Source of the DNA: Pisolithus tinctorius
Taxonomy: Eukaryota; Basidiomycota; Agaricomycetes; Boletales; Pisolithaceae
Direction of reading: 5' to 3'
Assembly: GCA_024663395.1 (NCBI GenBank)
Contig: JANFAH010000028.1
Location: 620,001-684,000 of the forward strand
Length of the DNA: 64,000 nucleotides
The position numbers and the translations under genes were made by a program. Under the pieces are notes generated by a model. The model ran no database searches and had not been told where the DNA came from. It saw only the letters and a program-made list of their open reading frames with translations. This document shows positions 11,466 through 22,512 of this stretch, piece by piece; within the stretch, counting starts at the first letter, position 1, and each line of letters starts with the position of its first letter.

Positions 11466-12309
11466 TCATACATCCTTGACCTTGAAAGGCTCAGGCCAGT
11501 TGCAGATGGTCTGGACCTTTTCCTTCGACATCATGAGGCCAGCAGGGGAGAGGTGGAATCTGAGGTATTTGACCAAGTCTGAGTGGAACTCACATTTCTC
11601 CGGCTTTGTATAAAGGCCATGAAGCCAAAGCCAGTGGAGGACCTCTTGGACATGCTGCTTGTGAGACTCCTTATCCCCAGAGTAGATCAAGATGTCATCT
11701 AGGTAGATGACCACACAGACATCTAACATATCTGCAGAGATAGTGTTGATGAAGTGCTGGAAAGCAGCCAGGGCATTGGTGAGGCCAAAAGGCATCACTA
11801 ACCACTCATAAGATCCATACCAAGTTCAGAATGCAGTCTTCCATTCATTGCCTGGGGCAACCCAGATGAGGTGGTAGGCATGCCGAAGATCAACTTTAGT
11901 ATAGATTTTTGGCTTGGCTTGGTGAATCTAAAAGGTCGGAGATGAGCAGGAGTGGGTAGTGGTCCTTATTAGTGATCTTGTTGAGGCCACAGAAGTCTAC
12001 ACAAAGCCAGAGGGAGCTGTCCTTCTTTTTGACAAAGAGGACTGGTGTGGCATAAGGGGAAGAGGTAGGCTGAATGAAACTGGTGGTGAGGTTTTCATCA
12101 ATGAAGGTCTGGAGAGCTTGTAGCTCAACCAGGGAAAGCGAGTAGATGGTGCTGGGAGGTGGGGTTGTTCCTTCTTCAAGCCCTATCTTCAGGTCATACT
12201 CCTGGTGTGGCAGGAGTGCTGAGGCCTTGGCCTTGCTGAACACATCAGCAAAATCATGGTACTCTTCCAGTACATTGGGTAAGGCCAGAGGAGGGGAAGC
12301 TGAGGCCAA
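11466..12309 (-). pseudogene. Reverse transcriptase of element 2
   Basis: Two open pieces. 11896-12309 has FVKKKDSS, RT palm block VDFCGLN and HYPLLLI. 11466-11798 has MPFGLTNAL and the YLDD active site. About 100 bases between them are out of frame. It differs in motif style from elements 1 and 3 (YLDD versus FIDD), so it belongs to another gypsy lineage. Confidence 0.85.
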
Positions 12310-12930
12310 TCAGGCTTGAGCTGAGTCCGAGGGGCAGAGCTGAAGTTGGAATTGAACAGACCCTTCGAGTTTGCAGGCATGCACAAAGGCAGCTGCATTG
12401 ATTAGGGAAACAAGAGGGACCTTCAGGGGGGCGCGAGCCAGGGAGTCAGAGACCAGTACAGATGGCACAAGGCCAGGTTGGTCACTAGGACTGGGGTCAG
12501 GAAGGCTGGTGGGAACCAGGCTGACAGGGGGTGTTGATGGGGTTGGCATTCCTTGTGTATGAGTCCAGAAAGTAATACTGCTCAATACCCAGTCAATCAA
12601 TGGATTGTATTGGGTGAGCCAGTTATGCCCAAGAACTACTTTACACTCAGAATCCAACAGGGCAAGATACAGGGTTACCAGTGTGACATCACTGGATGCG
12701 AAGCAGATATTGACATCTGCTTGAGTTATAGTAAAGGTGGATGTTCCATTGAACAGCTGGAGTTGGATTGGGGAGACTGAGTACAGGGTAAATGAATGTT
12801 GATTAGCAAATTGGTTATCTATAAAACAATGGGTGGAACTGGAGTCCACTAAAGTACGAAGCCAAGGTAGTTCATGATTTTCTAATGTGACATAGGGGGT
12901 TAATGAATTCGGACTGGAAAGAGCAGACAT
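12310..12930 (-). CDS. Protease of element 2
   Basis: 206 open codons between gag and RT. The motif TLVDSSSTHCFID is in the place of the aspartic protease active site, with D-S-S in place of the usual D-S-G/T. Hydrophobic strands and ...LGHNWLTQYNP follow, typical of gypsy proteases. It is in a different frame from gag. Confidence 0.72.
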   Translation of the reverse strand: MSALSSPNSLTPYVTLENHELPWLRTLVDSSSTHCFIDNQFANQHSFTLYSVSPIQLQLFNGTSTFTITQADVNICFASSDVTLVTLYLALLDSECKVVLGHNWLTQYNPLIDWVLSSITFWTHTQGMPTPSTPPVSLVPTSLPDPSPSDQPGLVPSVLVSDSLARAPLKVPLVSLINAAAFVHACKLEGSVQFQLQLCPSDSAQA

Positions 12931-13029
12931 GTTGAGATGAGCCTCTGAGTTTGCACAACCAGAGTCAATGCAGCTCCTGGATTGTGCAGAGTCCCAAGCT
13001 GCTACCTATTTTTTTGTCTTGGGGGTAGA

Positions 13030-14392
13030 ACCCAAGCCCAAGGCTGGTGTGGCCTCAGTGGTGGCTGCAGTGCAAGCCTTGGCCTTTCCGGTCTTCTTGG
13101 GGCACTTCTCAGCAAAGTGACCAGGGCCTCTGCAGAACATGCAGAGGTTGCCCTCTATGCAATGCTTGCATTCTTCTGGGGTGAGCTTTCCTGAGTTTGC
13201 TAGGCTCGGGCTTGGACAAGTTGCTACTATTACTATTGCCTGGCTTCAATGAAGCTGGCTTGGGAGAAGATCCAGAGTTATTGTTACTGCTGGTCTTGGA
13301 TTTATCTTGGCCAGTCTTGGGCTGACTGTTGTTACCAGAGCCTCCAGACTTATGGTTGCTGGAGTTGGACAAGCCTTGGTGCTTACTTGCCTGCTGGACT
13401 TCTTCCTTGCACTCCCAATAGTGCACATCTATTTCTTGGGTGAGGTGGCAGAGCTCATGAAGTGTCTGGGGTTTGCCAACTTGACAGACTTCATCCTTAA
13501 TCCAGTCTGGGAGCCCAGAATAGAAATGATGGCGCAGCACACCATCTCCATAGCCTTGGACTTGCAAAGCAAGCTGATTAAAGTCCACTACATACTTGTT
13601 AATGTGCTGACTTTCCTTCATATGTAAATGGTCGAGTTGGCTCTCAGCATCAGCGACCAGATCATGGGGGCCAAAGGTGGTTTGTAGCTCCAGGACAAAC
13701 TCCCTCCAGGAGTCCATCCAGAGAGGCTGGTCATCGGGGTCATCAAGCCCAAGCAAGTCCAGCTCAAACCACTCTAAGGCCATGCCTTTGAGGTAGGACT
13801 GGGTGAAGATGACCTTGGTGTGGTCAGTCCTGAAAGCCTGGGGTTGGTCTTGGAAGTTGAGCTCACACTGGATAAAGAAGGCACAAAGTTTCTTAGGGTC
13901 AGTGCCATCAAAGGTGTCAGGCTCGCATGACTTGGTCCTGCTTGAGGACTCAGGACTAGTACAGGAGTTGCAAGCCAACAGCTTGATGGCCACTGCGAGG
14001 TTGTCCAAAACCATAATGGCAGGCTCAGTGTCTGGATCTGGGAAGTCCAGTTCATCTTTCAGATCATTCTCATCCAGATTCTCATCACTGGGACCATCAT
14101 CACTGGGATCATTGCTGGGGTCATCATTGTCTGGGTTATTACCATCATCATTGCCTGGCCCATCATCGCTGGGGTCACCCTTGGGGATAGGAGCAGTGGG
14201 ACAATGTGGTGTGGGGGTATTGTATGTGCAGGCTGAAAAGCCCCTGAAAGGGCTGATGGGATCTGGGGAGTGCCTAGTGGTGCCCAAGGCAACTAGTGCT
14301 GTCTTGCAGTGAGCCCCACTGGCTGAGGCAGAGTCAGGGTTTGTGGCAGAACAGCCATGGGGAGGTTGGAAGTGAGTCTTGGTTGCCATCAT
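13030..14392 (-). pseudogene. Gag of element 2 with zinc knuckle
   Basis: ATG at 14392, only 35 bases inside the LTR. An acidic Asp/Asn-rich segment is followed by a retrotransposon gag domain (FFIQCELNFQDQ, KGMALEWFE). A Ser/Asn/Gly-rich tail follows. A one-base shift near 13190 moves the CCHC knuckle (CMFCRGPGHFAEKC, C-x2-C-x4-H-x4-C, about 13100-13140) out of the main frame, so the copy is broken there. Confidence 0.82.
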
Positions 14393-14415
14393 GTATTAGA
14401 CCCACACAAGTGGAG

Positions 14416-14425
14416 AGTCTGAAAT
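14416..14425 (-). other. Probable self-priming site of element 2
   Basis: Two bases inside the 5' LTR the minus strand reads ATTTCAGACT. Its complement AGTCTGAAAT occurs about 30 bases after the TATA box in the full family T LTR (16350-16359). This is the geometry of Tf1-type self-primed elements. The element's own LTR lacks that stretch (see findings). Confidence 0.5.
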
Positions 14426-14427
14426 AC

Positions 14428-14884
14428 TGTCAAGTTCAGGATATCTGGGTTGAGGCTGGACCAGAGACCAAAGTGGGCATGAGGCTGAGGGGTCAGGATC
14501 AGGAGGGGAGTTGAAGACACAGATGGTTGGACTGATTGGACTTAGCAACTGAGGGTACAGCACTATTCCCTTGCATGGGTCTCAGGCCAAGTATCTAAGA
14601 GTTTATATACTTGAAGTAACTATAGTATGGAGACTGGTAATGCTGGTCTCACAAGGATTGCTAAGACGATTGGTAAGACAAGTATTAGTAAGGTATGACA
14701 AAGACATGGAGACTGGGACAGGTGGACCAGGGACAGGACCAGGCAGAGTTTAACTGAAATGACACACACTGCAAAGCAGTGCTCACTGTGCTAGGACATC
14801 TGGGGACAAGGGTTTGGTGAGGCTGAGGCCAGACTAAGTGAGTGCAAGGCCAAGTCCAGCTGGGGTTGAGACATGGCTATGACA
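14428..14884 (-). repeat. 5' LTR of element 2 (family T, internally deleted)
   Basis: 457 bp from TGTCAAGTTC to GCTATGACA. It aligns in reverse with 16039-16565 but is about 70 bases shorter, missing the segment between the TATA box region and the CTTGYGTGGGTCTCAG block. Confidence 0.85.
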
Positions 14885-15946
14885 GATCTAAAGATGGCAT
14901 GACAGATGGGTGGTGTTTCCAGATAGGGAAGTATTAATTCCAGAATTGAAGGGCATGAGTCAGGTGTCAAAGGGGCTAGGGCATTGGGGGTCTGTGGGGC
15001 AATGGGAGCATATGTGATTGCATCTCCCACCCTTTCATTCTCTCAGCAAAGTTAACAAAAACTTCATGAATGGGGTTCTGACAGAGGAGGAGGAGAAGGG
15101 GGGATGTCTTCTGCTGGATCTTGCAGTAAGAAGGCAAGATGCACATCATACTCATCACGAATGCGATCAGGGAGGCTGGAGAACAGTAGATTATGCTGCA
15201 GCTGTCACAATGTGGGGAGAACAATGGATGAGATTGGAATAAAGATGATGCAGGGAGCAGGGAGCAATGATCCATATGCTTTGCCAACTGGGGAGACTGA
15301 AACAACCACATAAGACCTTTCTAACCAAGTGACAGACCTGAGGCAACCAAAGAACATCCTTCTGGAAGTCATACTGACAAGGAGAACATGCTGACCAAGC
15401 TGCATGGGATGAGATGGGGCTGACAACAATGGGATGAACCAGGGGGCTTCAGGACAGAAGCTGGTGGGAATGCCTGGCAGATATACATAGCCACTGTCTC
15501 TGGCAAATGAGACAAGCAAGATGATTGACAAAGAGGTGGCCATGATTGATGGACTTAGCAAAATGAGTGTCTGATGGATGGAGTGCTGTAGAAATGTGTA
15601 GGGTGTGAGGATCCTCTCCAAATTTGGAAGACAGAATTGCAGGGCTGAGCACTTTAAGCAAGTGTGAGAACAGAGTCGATATCTTTGGAAATGGTGGAGA
15701 TATGATGAAAACTGGAATGCTGTACACAGGTGCTAAAAACCTTTAATGCATGCTTAACTCACTTCCTCTTTTCTCTCTAGCACTGACGACTTGTTCTTGT
15801 GTGAATGATGACTGTTAATGTCTAGCAGTCCTTCTACACATGAGGCCTGTAGTCTTCATCTGCATGCATGGGTGTTGTGTGCAACTCATCGACAAGTTAG
15901 GCAGGGTCAGCTGTAACCATGTCCACAACACCTTTGGTGTGTGACA
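14885..15946 (-). repeat. X LTR copy A (partial, cut by element 2)
   Basis: Minus-orientation copy of the X repeat; its start (TGTCACACACC on the minus strand) is at 15946. The rest was separated by the insertion of element 2 and lies left of the window. It matches 23830-24895 in inverted orientation. Confidence 0.85.
15064..15543 (-). pseudogene. X-LTR ORF, copy A
   Basis: Same reading frame as copies B, C and D (start MATS, end SEPHS). A TGA at about 15205 replaces the Gln of LQQLQ in the other copies, so copy A is inactivated. It is described under copy D. Confidence 0.6.
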
Positions 15947-17354
15947 GTGCTTGCATCCTTTATCTTCAAAGACATTCTATGCCACTGGGTTCCACTAGCT
16001 GAGATTGTCACTGACAATGGTCCTGCATTCATCCAAGCTGTCATGGTCATGCCTCGACCCCGGCCGGACTCAGCCTCGCACTCACTCAGTCTGGCCTCGG
16101 CCTCACCTGTCCCGTATCTCCAATTGGTCTAGCGTGGTGGACACTGCTTTGCAGTGTCTGTCATTCGGTTAGGTCCTGCCCGGTCTTGTCCCCGGTCCAG
16201 TCTGTCCTGGTCTCCGTTACCTTAGTCATACGTTAGTAATCCTTGCATTACCAATCATCTTAGCAATCCTTGCAAGACCGGCATTACCGGTCTCCGTACT
16301 ATAGTTACTTCTGGTATATAAACTCGTAGATACTCGGCCTGTACTCCTCAGTCTGAAATCAACTAAGTCACCTCTGATAACTCCGTCTCGGCCTCGGACT
16401 TGGACTGAGACCCACACAAGGGAATAGCGCTGTATCCTCAGTCGCTAAGTCCAAACAGTCCAAAACATCTGCATCCTCGACTTCACCCCTGACCCCGACC
16501 CCTCGGCTTCGCGCCCACTTCGGTCTCCAGTCCAGCCTTAACCCAGACAATTCCCGTACTTAACACAAGCCTTAGATGCCTTAGCCATGCAATATCATAT
16601 CCATCACATCTGTATCTCTCCTTATGACCCTCAGGCTAATGGCATTGTAGAGTGTCATCACTATGATGTGCACAAGGCTATCATGAAGAGCTGCAAGAAT
16701 GATGATTGCTGCTGGCACACTGTTGCACACTCTGTGTTCTGGGCCAAGGAGGTCACCATCTTGAAGTCCACAGGTTTATCCCCTTACTTCATGGTGCATG
16801 GTGTTGAGCTGCTGTTCCCATTTGACCTTGCTGAGGCTACTTTCCTTTTGCCCCTATCCTGTGATGATGTGACACCACTGACTACCACAGACCTGATTAC
16901 TTGGCATGTGCACCAGTTACAGAAGTGTCAGGATGACCTAGACCAGGTCTGTGATAACATCCTCTGCACACATTTCCAGTCTGTCCAGCAGTTCAAGGCC
17001 ACATTTCAGCATTGCATTAAAGACCATAACTTTGCTCCTGGCACCCTTGTGCTTGTTCACAACTCCTGCATAGAGAAAGAGCTGAACCAGAAGACAAAGC
17101 TGTGGTACACTGGCCCCATGGTTGTCCTTTGTCGGACCACTGGAGGCTCATACCTGCTGGCTGAGTTGGATGGCTCCATCTCCAAACTCTGCTTTGCTGC
17201 ATTCTGCTTACTTCCCTACCACCTGTGGTCTCAAACCTGTGTGACCATGACTCACATTACTGGGTTAGATGATGAAGAACTAGACTGCCTTCTTGAGGAG
17301 GCTGAGGATGACCCTACTGACAATGACATAGAGGCTTTTGCCTCAGACAGCTGA
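15947..17354 (+). pseudogene. Integrase C-terminal part of element 3 (inverted segment)
   Basis: Reads LASFIFKDILCHW, EIVTDNGPAF (second catalytic Asp), then after the solo LTR LDALAMQYHIHH, NGIVECHH (catalytic Glu), and the GPM-type C-terminal block with TGGSYLLAELDG. It ends in an acidic tail at 17354. The missing N-terminal half is on the opposite strand at 25665-25897 and 31764-31997; this is a sign of inversion. Apart from the solo LTR the frame is open. Confidence 0.85.
16039..16565 (+). repeat. Solo LTR, family T (copy 3)
   Basis: 527 bp, TGTCATGGTC to CTTAACA, target duplication CAAGC at 16034-16038 and 16566-16570. The TATATAAACTC box is at about 16314; AGTCTGAAAT, matching the element 2 primer site, is at 16350-16359. 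Removing it rejoins the integrase frame as FIQALDALA. Confidence 0.95.
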
Positions 17355-18227
17355 CTATCCACCCTTTCCAGTGTCCACAGTCTGTCCATTGCACCATTCC
17401 CCCATACCCTCCTCTCCCATGATACCCATACCTCCTTCCATGGCTTTTCCAACCTCCCCACAGCTTCTTCTGCTACCCTCATTCTTTCTCCCATGCTGAC
17501 TGGGAACAGTCAGCATTCAATGTCCCCCACAGGGGTGACCAGCATACCACTCACTTCATTGAATACCAAACATAGTTCATTTCCTTTTATCTGTTTTACC
17601 CCAGGTTTCATCTGGCAATCCTACTGATAGCTAGTCTTCACTCAAAAAACATAAAAAATGCTAACAAAAAGTCAGAAACCATCCAGAAAGATAACAAAAC
17701 ACCAAATAAGTATATAGCTAAAACAACATCTCTCCTATCTCTCTTACTAGTCTTGCTGACACAATCCTCAGCTGCACTATACTGTGGATACCCACAACTA
17801 CCCTGCACATTTCTTCTTCAAACATGCAGTCAGCATGTGCCCCTTGACTCGTTTTCCTTTGCATTCTTCTTCTGTCTCCTTGCAATTGAAACACAAAGAC
17901 TGTCACAGTTACCCAATATCCAGTCCCTTCATTCTCCCTTCAAGAATCTGTCACATCCTACCATCAAAATTATTCCATGAGGACTTACCAATGAGAGCAG
18001 TCGAAAGCTGCATGAAGACAAGTTGGGTGGTACCCTGCACACTCTATGATACCATGGCTGATTTGGGGCCAGTTCCTTGCTGAGTGGACAGAAGTCTCTC
18101 ACAGTACCTCGCTTCGCAACCACACAGAACAGGCCAGAATGATGTGTTTTTCCACATGTAAGGTGCAGAACAATCATGGTACAACAGATGATGTGGAAAC
18201 AAATGTGTATACTGCATGACAGCCTAC
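17355..18227 (+). other. 3' non-coding part of element 3 after pol
   Basis: No supported plus-strand gene. It holds a perfect 10-bp hairpin (17493-17516, GGAA loop) followed by GTCCCCCACAGG; the same arrangement recurs just before the 3' LTR. The rest is AT-rich and leads to the 3' end of the antisense gene. Confidence 0.5.
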
Positions 18228-18839
18228 TCGATCCCATGCTCCACCAGTGCCTCTGCAAGCTGCTTGATGCACACCTGCAACCAAAGGTTGGCTGCATGCA
18301 CAGCCACTGCCTCAGCCCTTACCATTGTGAGTGCCTGTGAGAGATCTGTCACAGTCTTGCTGCTCACTGCACTGCACCCAGAGGCCTTACCCTTCCTGTG
18401 GGTTCTGCTCTCAACCACCTCCACAATGTCATTGTCATTGTCATCATTGTGAGCCTGCTTAGACAGACCAGCCTTAGGAGCCTTTGAGGATCATGCTGCA
18501 GTGGGTTAGGCTCAGTCATGTTGAAATGTGGTTGTCACTTACCAACCGATGCACCGGCCTGCACCCGCTTTCCCATGGCCTTTGTTGACTTCTCCACTTC
18601 AGTCAACCACCTTTGGAGACCTATTAGGTCTACATATTTCTACAGATGTATATACCTATGAGGTCTTGACAGGTTGGGTATCCCCAACCACTGGTGGGGA
18701 AAGTTTTTTCTGCAGCACCATGCCTGGGGATTCTCCAGGCCCCCTTTGGATTTCTCCTGGGATAGTGCTGGAGAAATGGATTTCTCCACAATTAATATAT
18801 GTTTCCCCAAATATGTCAGAGTGACTGGGGTCCATATGG

Positions 18840-19200
18840 GCCTTTCTCCAGCTGAAACAGGGTCTCCATTGGACTTTCTCCATGCCAATAAGGACCCAAA
18901 TGAGGGTTTCCCCAGCTGAAATAGGACCTCCATTGGACATTCTCCATGCCAAAAAGGACCCAAATGGGGGTTTCTCCAGCTGAAATAGGACCTCCATGGG
19001 ACTTTCTCCATGCAAAAATAGACCAGAATGAGAGTTTCTCCAGCTGAAATAGGGCCTTAATGGGCCTTTCTCCATGCAAAAAAAAAAGACTCAAATGGTG
19101 CTTTCTCCAGCTTAAATAGGGTCTCCATGGGACTTTCCCCATACCAAAAAGGACCCAAATGAGGCTTTTACCAAATGGGTTGGGTGATTCTCCAAACAGG
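18840..19200. repeat. 63-bp repeats in FB1 left arm (mirror at 20860-21220)
   Basis: The phrase TTTCTCCAGCTGAAATAGG recurs about every 63-65 bases, alternating with CTTTCTCCATGC. Each unit equals three 21-bp steps, so the long ORFs across it are products of the period and not genes. Confidence 0.75.
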
Positions 19201-19360
19201 TATGGGGTGTTGAAAGATCTGTAGGCTACCTCAGTAGTGAACAAACTACTGAGGGAATACTAGTAGAAAATACTACAAGTAGGTGCGCTATTTCAGCTTA
19301 TGTAAGCAGCCAAAAGATCGCACAGTGGTCAAGTACCACAGGAGCACTTTATGTTCCAAC

Positions 19361-19880
19361 ATGGGGAATCTCCAAGCAAGTGTGGAGAATCTCCAAGTGA
19401 GTTGGGAGAATCTCCAAGCAAGTGTGGGGAATCTCCAAGTGGGTTGGGAGAATCTCCAAGCAGGTGTGGGGAATCCTCAAGCAAGTGTGGAGAATCTCCA
19501 AGTGGGTTGGGAGAATCTCCAAGCAGGTGTGGGGAATCCTCAAGCAAGTGTGGAGAATCTCCAAGTGGGTTGGGAGAATCTCCAAGCAGGTGTGGGGAAT
19601 CTCCAAGCAAGTGTGGAGAATCTCCAAGGGAGTGTGGAGAATCTCCAAGTGAGTGTGGAGAATCTCCAAGCAGGGGTGGAGAATCTCCAAGCAGGTATGG
19701 GGAATCTCCAAGCAAGTGTGGAGAATCCCCAAGTGGGTTGGGAGAATCTCCAAGCAGGTGTGGAGAATCTCCAAGTGAGTTGGGGGAATCCCCAAGCATG
19801 TGTGGGGAATCTCCAAGCAAGTGTGGGGAATCCCCAAGTAGGTGTGGGGAATCTCCAAGTGGGTATGGGGAGTCTCCATC
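19361..19880. repeat. 21-bp tandem array, FB1 left arm
   Basis: About 24 units of the type GAGAATCTCCAAGYRRGTKKG. The core GGAGAATCTCC is close to a palindrome. Because 21 is a multiple of 3 and the units lack stops, several frames stay open on both strands. The inverted copy is 20223-20700, two units shorter. Confidence 0.92.
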
Positions 19881-19888
19881 TAACTGTG

Positions 19889-20213
19889 TGCAAGGTCATG
19901 TGATCCTTTGTCATGTGACTTGACCACTACCACTCCATGCTACACTTTTTGTAGTCAATGGTAGTCAAAAATGCGCACTACCAAAGTGTAGCATAGCCTA
20001 CACTACACAACACTAATAACTACTATAGCCAGTACTAAAACTACATTACCACCCCAGGAAGTGTAAATGGAGTGATGTCATCATAATAAAAGTTGCAGCC
20101 CCTGATTGTACAATCATGACCATATGCTTATCTTATCAGAAAGTGGAATTTTGCGTGAGAAAAACACAAAATACTTGGAAAAACACAATTGTTTACATTA
20201 AATGTCATTTCTC
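19889..20213. other. FB1 central spacer with core shared with FB2
   Basis: Starts with two CATGTGA sites, then a block with TACACTTTTTGTAGTCAA, AAAGTGTAGCATAGCCTACAC and GCCCCTGATTGT..CAATCATG. A long, nearly collinear match is at about 37308-37590 in FB2. It has no ORF of note. It may hold a promoter or a transposition signal; nothing in the sequence decides this. Confidence 0.7.
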
Positions 20214-22512
20214 CACAGTTAGATGGAGACTCCCCATACCCACTTGGAGATTCCCCACACATGCTTGGGGATTCCCCCAACTCACTTGGAGATTCTCCAC
20301 ACCTGCTTGGAGATTCTCCCAACCCACTTGGGGATTCTCCACACTTGCTTGGAGATTCCCCATACCTGCTTGGAGATTCTCCACCCCTGCTTGGAGATTC
20401 TCCACACTCACTTGGAGATTCTCCACACTCCCTTGGAGATTCTCCACACTTGCTTGGAGATTCCCCACACCTGCTTGGAGATTCTCCCAACCCACTTGGA
20501 GATTCTCCACACTTGCTTGAGGATTCCCCACACCTGCTTGGAGATTCTCCCAACCCACTTGGAGATTCTCCACACTTGCTTGAGGATTCCCCACACCTGC
20601 TTGGAGATTCTCCCAACCCACTTGGAGATTCCCCACACTTGCTTGGAGATTCTCCCAACTCACTTGGAGATTCTCCACACTTGCTTGGAGATTCCCCATG
20701 TTGGAACATAAAGTGCTCCTGTGGTACTTGACCACTGTGCGATCTTTTGGCTGCTTACATAAGCTGAAATAGCGCACCTACTTGTAGTATTTTCTACTAG
20801 TATTCCCTCAGTAGTTTGTTCACTACTGAGGTAGCCTACAGATCTTTCAACACCCCATACCTGTTTGGAGAATCACCCAACCCATTTGGTAAAAGCCTCA
20901 TTTGGGTCCTTTTTGGTATGGGGAAAGTCCCATGGAGACCCTATTTAAGCTGGAGAAAGCACCATTTGAGTCTTTTTTTTTTGCATGGAGAAAGGCCCAT
21001 TAAGGCCCTATTTCAGCTGGAGAAACTCTCATTCTGGTCTATTTTTGCATGGAGAAAGTCCCATGGAGGTCCTATTTCAGCTGGAGAAACCCCCATTTGG
21101 GTCCTTTTTGGCATGGAGAATGTCCAATGGAGGTCCTATTTCAGCTGGGGAAACCCTCATTTGGGTCCTTATTGGCATGGAGAAAGTCCAATGGAGACCC
21201 TGTTTCAGCTGGAGAAAGGCCCATATGGACCCCAGTCACTCTGACATATTTGGGGAAACATATATTAATTGTGGAGAAATCCATTTCTCCAGCACTATCC
21301 CAGGAGAAATCCAAAGGGGGCCTGGAGAATCCCCAGGCATGGTGCTGCAGAAAAAACTTTCCCCACCAGTGGTTGGGGATACCCAACCTGTCAAGACCTC
21401 ATAGGTATATACATCTGTAGAAATATGTAGACCTAATAGGTCTCCAAAGGTGGTTGACTGAAGTGACTTCTCACACCCTTGCTTCATACATGTGCAGCCA
21501 TCACATGTTCAACCCTCTGGACTGAAACACACTGCATTCTTCACTGAGCACCTCATGCAGGGCACCTTATGCAGAACTGACCCAGGCAGGATCATGACCT
21601 TTGGTCCTGCCTTGTCCTCACTCTCCACAATGGTCTGCCAGAAATGCTGCAAACCTTAACAGTTACCATGACATTGTGAACTGCTTAGGCTCACTTACCT
21701 TGTGAGCCAGCTGTGGAACCTCCACATGAGACATTTTCACCCCTGCACCTTCATTGCCAACCTCTACTGCAGTCTCCTCCCCCATCTGGATGTCTTTCTC
21801 TGCCTTTGTGTGTGCTTTGGCCTCCTCCATGGTCCACCACTCATACAGATCATCAGCCTCCACCAGCATGGGAGCATCCTCTGCATCAACCTCCATGGAC
21901 ATCCCAAGAGCCTTTCCTCACTTGACCAGAGGCATCAGTACTGCCTGTTGTGGGCTCATCAATGTCACATGGCCAGGTCACCATATGAATCACCTACCAT
22001 CTTCTCCTCCCAGTGCCTCAACCACATCATCTTCTCCTCCCACATGTCCTCCCAGTCATCAGGTGCACACTTTGCCTCAGCTACCAGCCCTGCTGAGGCA
22101 GTGGCGAGCTGCTCTCTTAGGGAAGCCCTTTCAGCTTCCACAGGATCTGGGGTGGGCATGCAAACAAGCTGGGACAGATGAGGGGCACAGCTAGCAGACA
22201 TGATGAAGGTGGTAGAGTGATGGATGGTAGGGGGGGAAAGAATTAAATCAATGTGAAGGTTTGAGCCACACACTAACAATTATATACTTAGCAGCCATGA
22301 GGCACTTATGTCATCGGTCTAGATGCCTATATGTGGCATTCAACAGTCTTCTCACATTCCTCAGCTCTGTGATTCCTTCACTTCTACCCAGAATCCTCCA
22401 GTGTTCTTGAACCCTCAGCACCATATGTTTGCCATCATCACACAGCAAGCTATTTATGTCCTCCACACCACATGGCTGACCAGGGATGGTCAGCATCTAA
22501 GTCCCCCACAGG

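Larger units (their letters stand above)
10106..14884 (-). mobile_element. Ty3/gypsy element 2 (5' part; rest lies left of window)
   Basis: The minus strand reads 5' LTR, gag, protease, RT, RNase H, then integrase, which is cut at 10106 by element 1. The 3' half must lie beyond base 1. Its 5' LTR belongs to family T. The element is inserted in X LTR copy A; GATCT follows the LTR at 14885-14889 and is present in the matching place of X copy B (near 24893). Frameshifts are present in gag and RT. Confidence 0.9.
18595..21465. mobile_element. FB1, palindromic (foldback) DNA element
   Basis: 2871 bp bounded by CACTTCAGTCAACC and its inverse, with 7-bp target duplication ACTTCTC (18588-18594, 21466-21472). 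The left arm is 18595-19888 (1294 bp) and the right arm 20214-21465 (1252 bp). The arms are almost identical, differing in length by 42 bp, i.e. two 21-bp units. The outer part has a subterminal GACCTATTAGGT block and about 63-bp repeats; the inner part is a 21-bp array. A 325-bp spacer lies between. No transposase is seen, so movement would depend on another element. The superfamily is not assigned. Confidence 0.85.
18228..22201 (-). pseudogene. Antisense Zn2Cys6-like gene carried by element 3, split by FB1
   Basis: Minus-strand gene between integrase and 3' LTR, opposite to pol. ATG at 22201; an acidic, coiled-coil-like N-terminus (EKMMWLRHWEEKM) leads to a GTAGGT donor. A second acidic exon ends at a GTAAGT donor. 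The next reads HFWQTIVESED and the cluster C-x2-C-x6-C...C-x2-C-x6-C (CMRCSVKNAVC, CDGCTCMKQGC). FB1 is inserted directly after this at KQGCEKS. The frame resumes at about 18587 as TKAMGKRVQ and a GTAAGT donor; the last exon (VTDLSQALTMVRAEA) ends near 18228. One TGA sits between the cysteine halves, where a CGA codon would restore spacing; CpG decay is a likely cause. Confidence 0.6.

Noticed and set aside
19361..19880. CRISPR-like appearance of the 21-bp arrays
   Set aside because: No unique spacers; units are contiguous, the genome is fungal, and the array lies within a mobile palindrome.
19283..20777. ORFs of 120-206 codons in the FB1 arms
   Set aside because: Same cause: 21- and 63-bp periods without stops; they mirror each other in the two arms.
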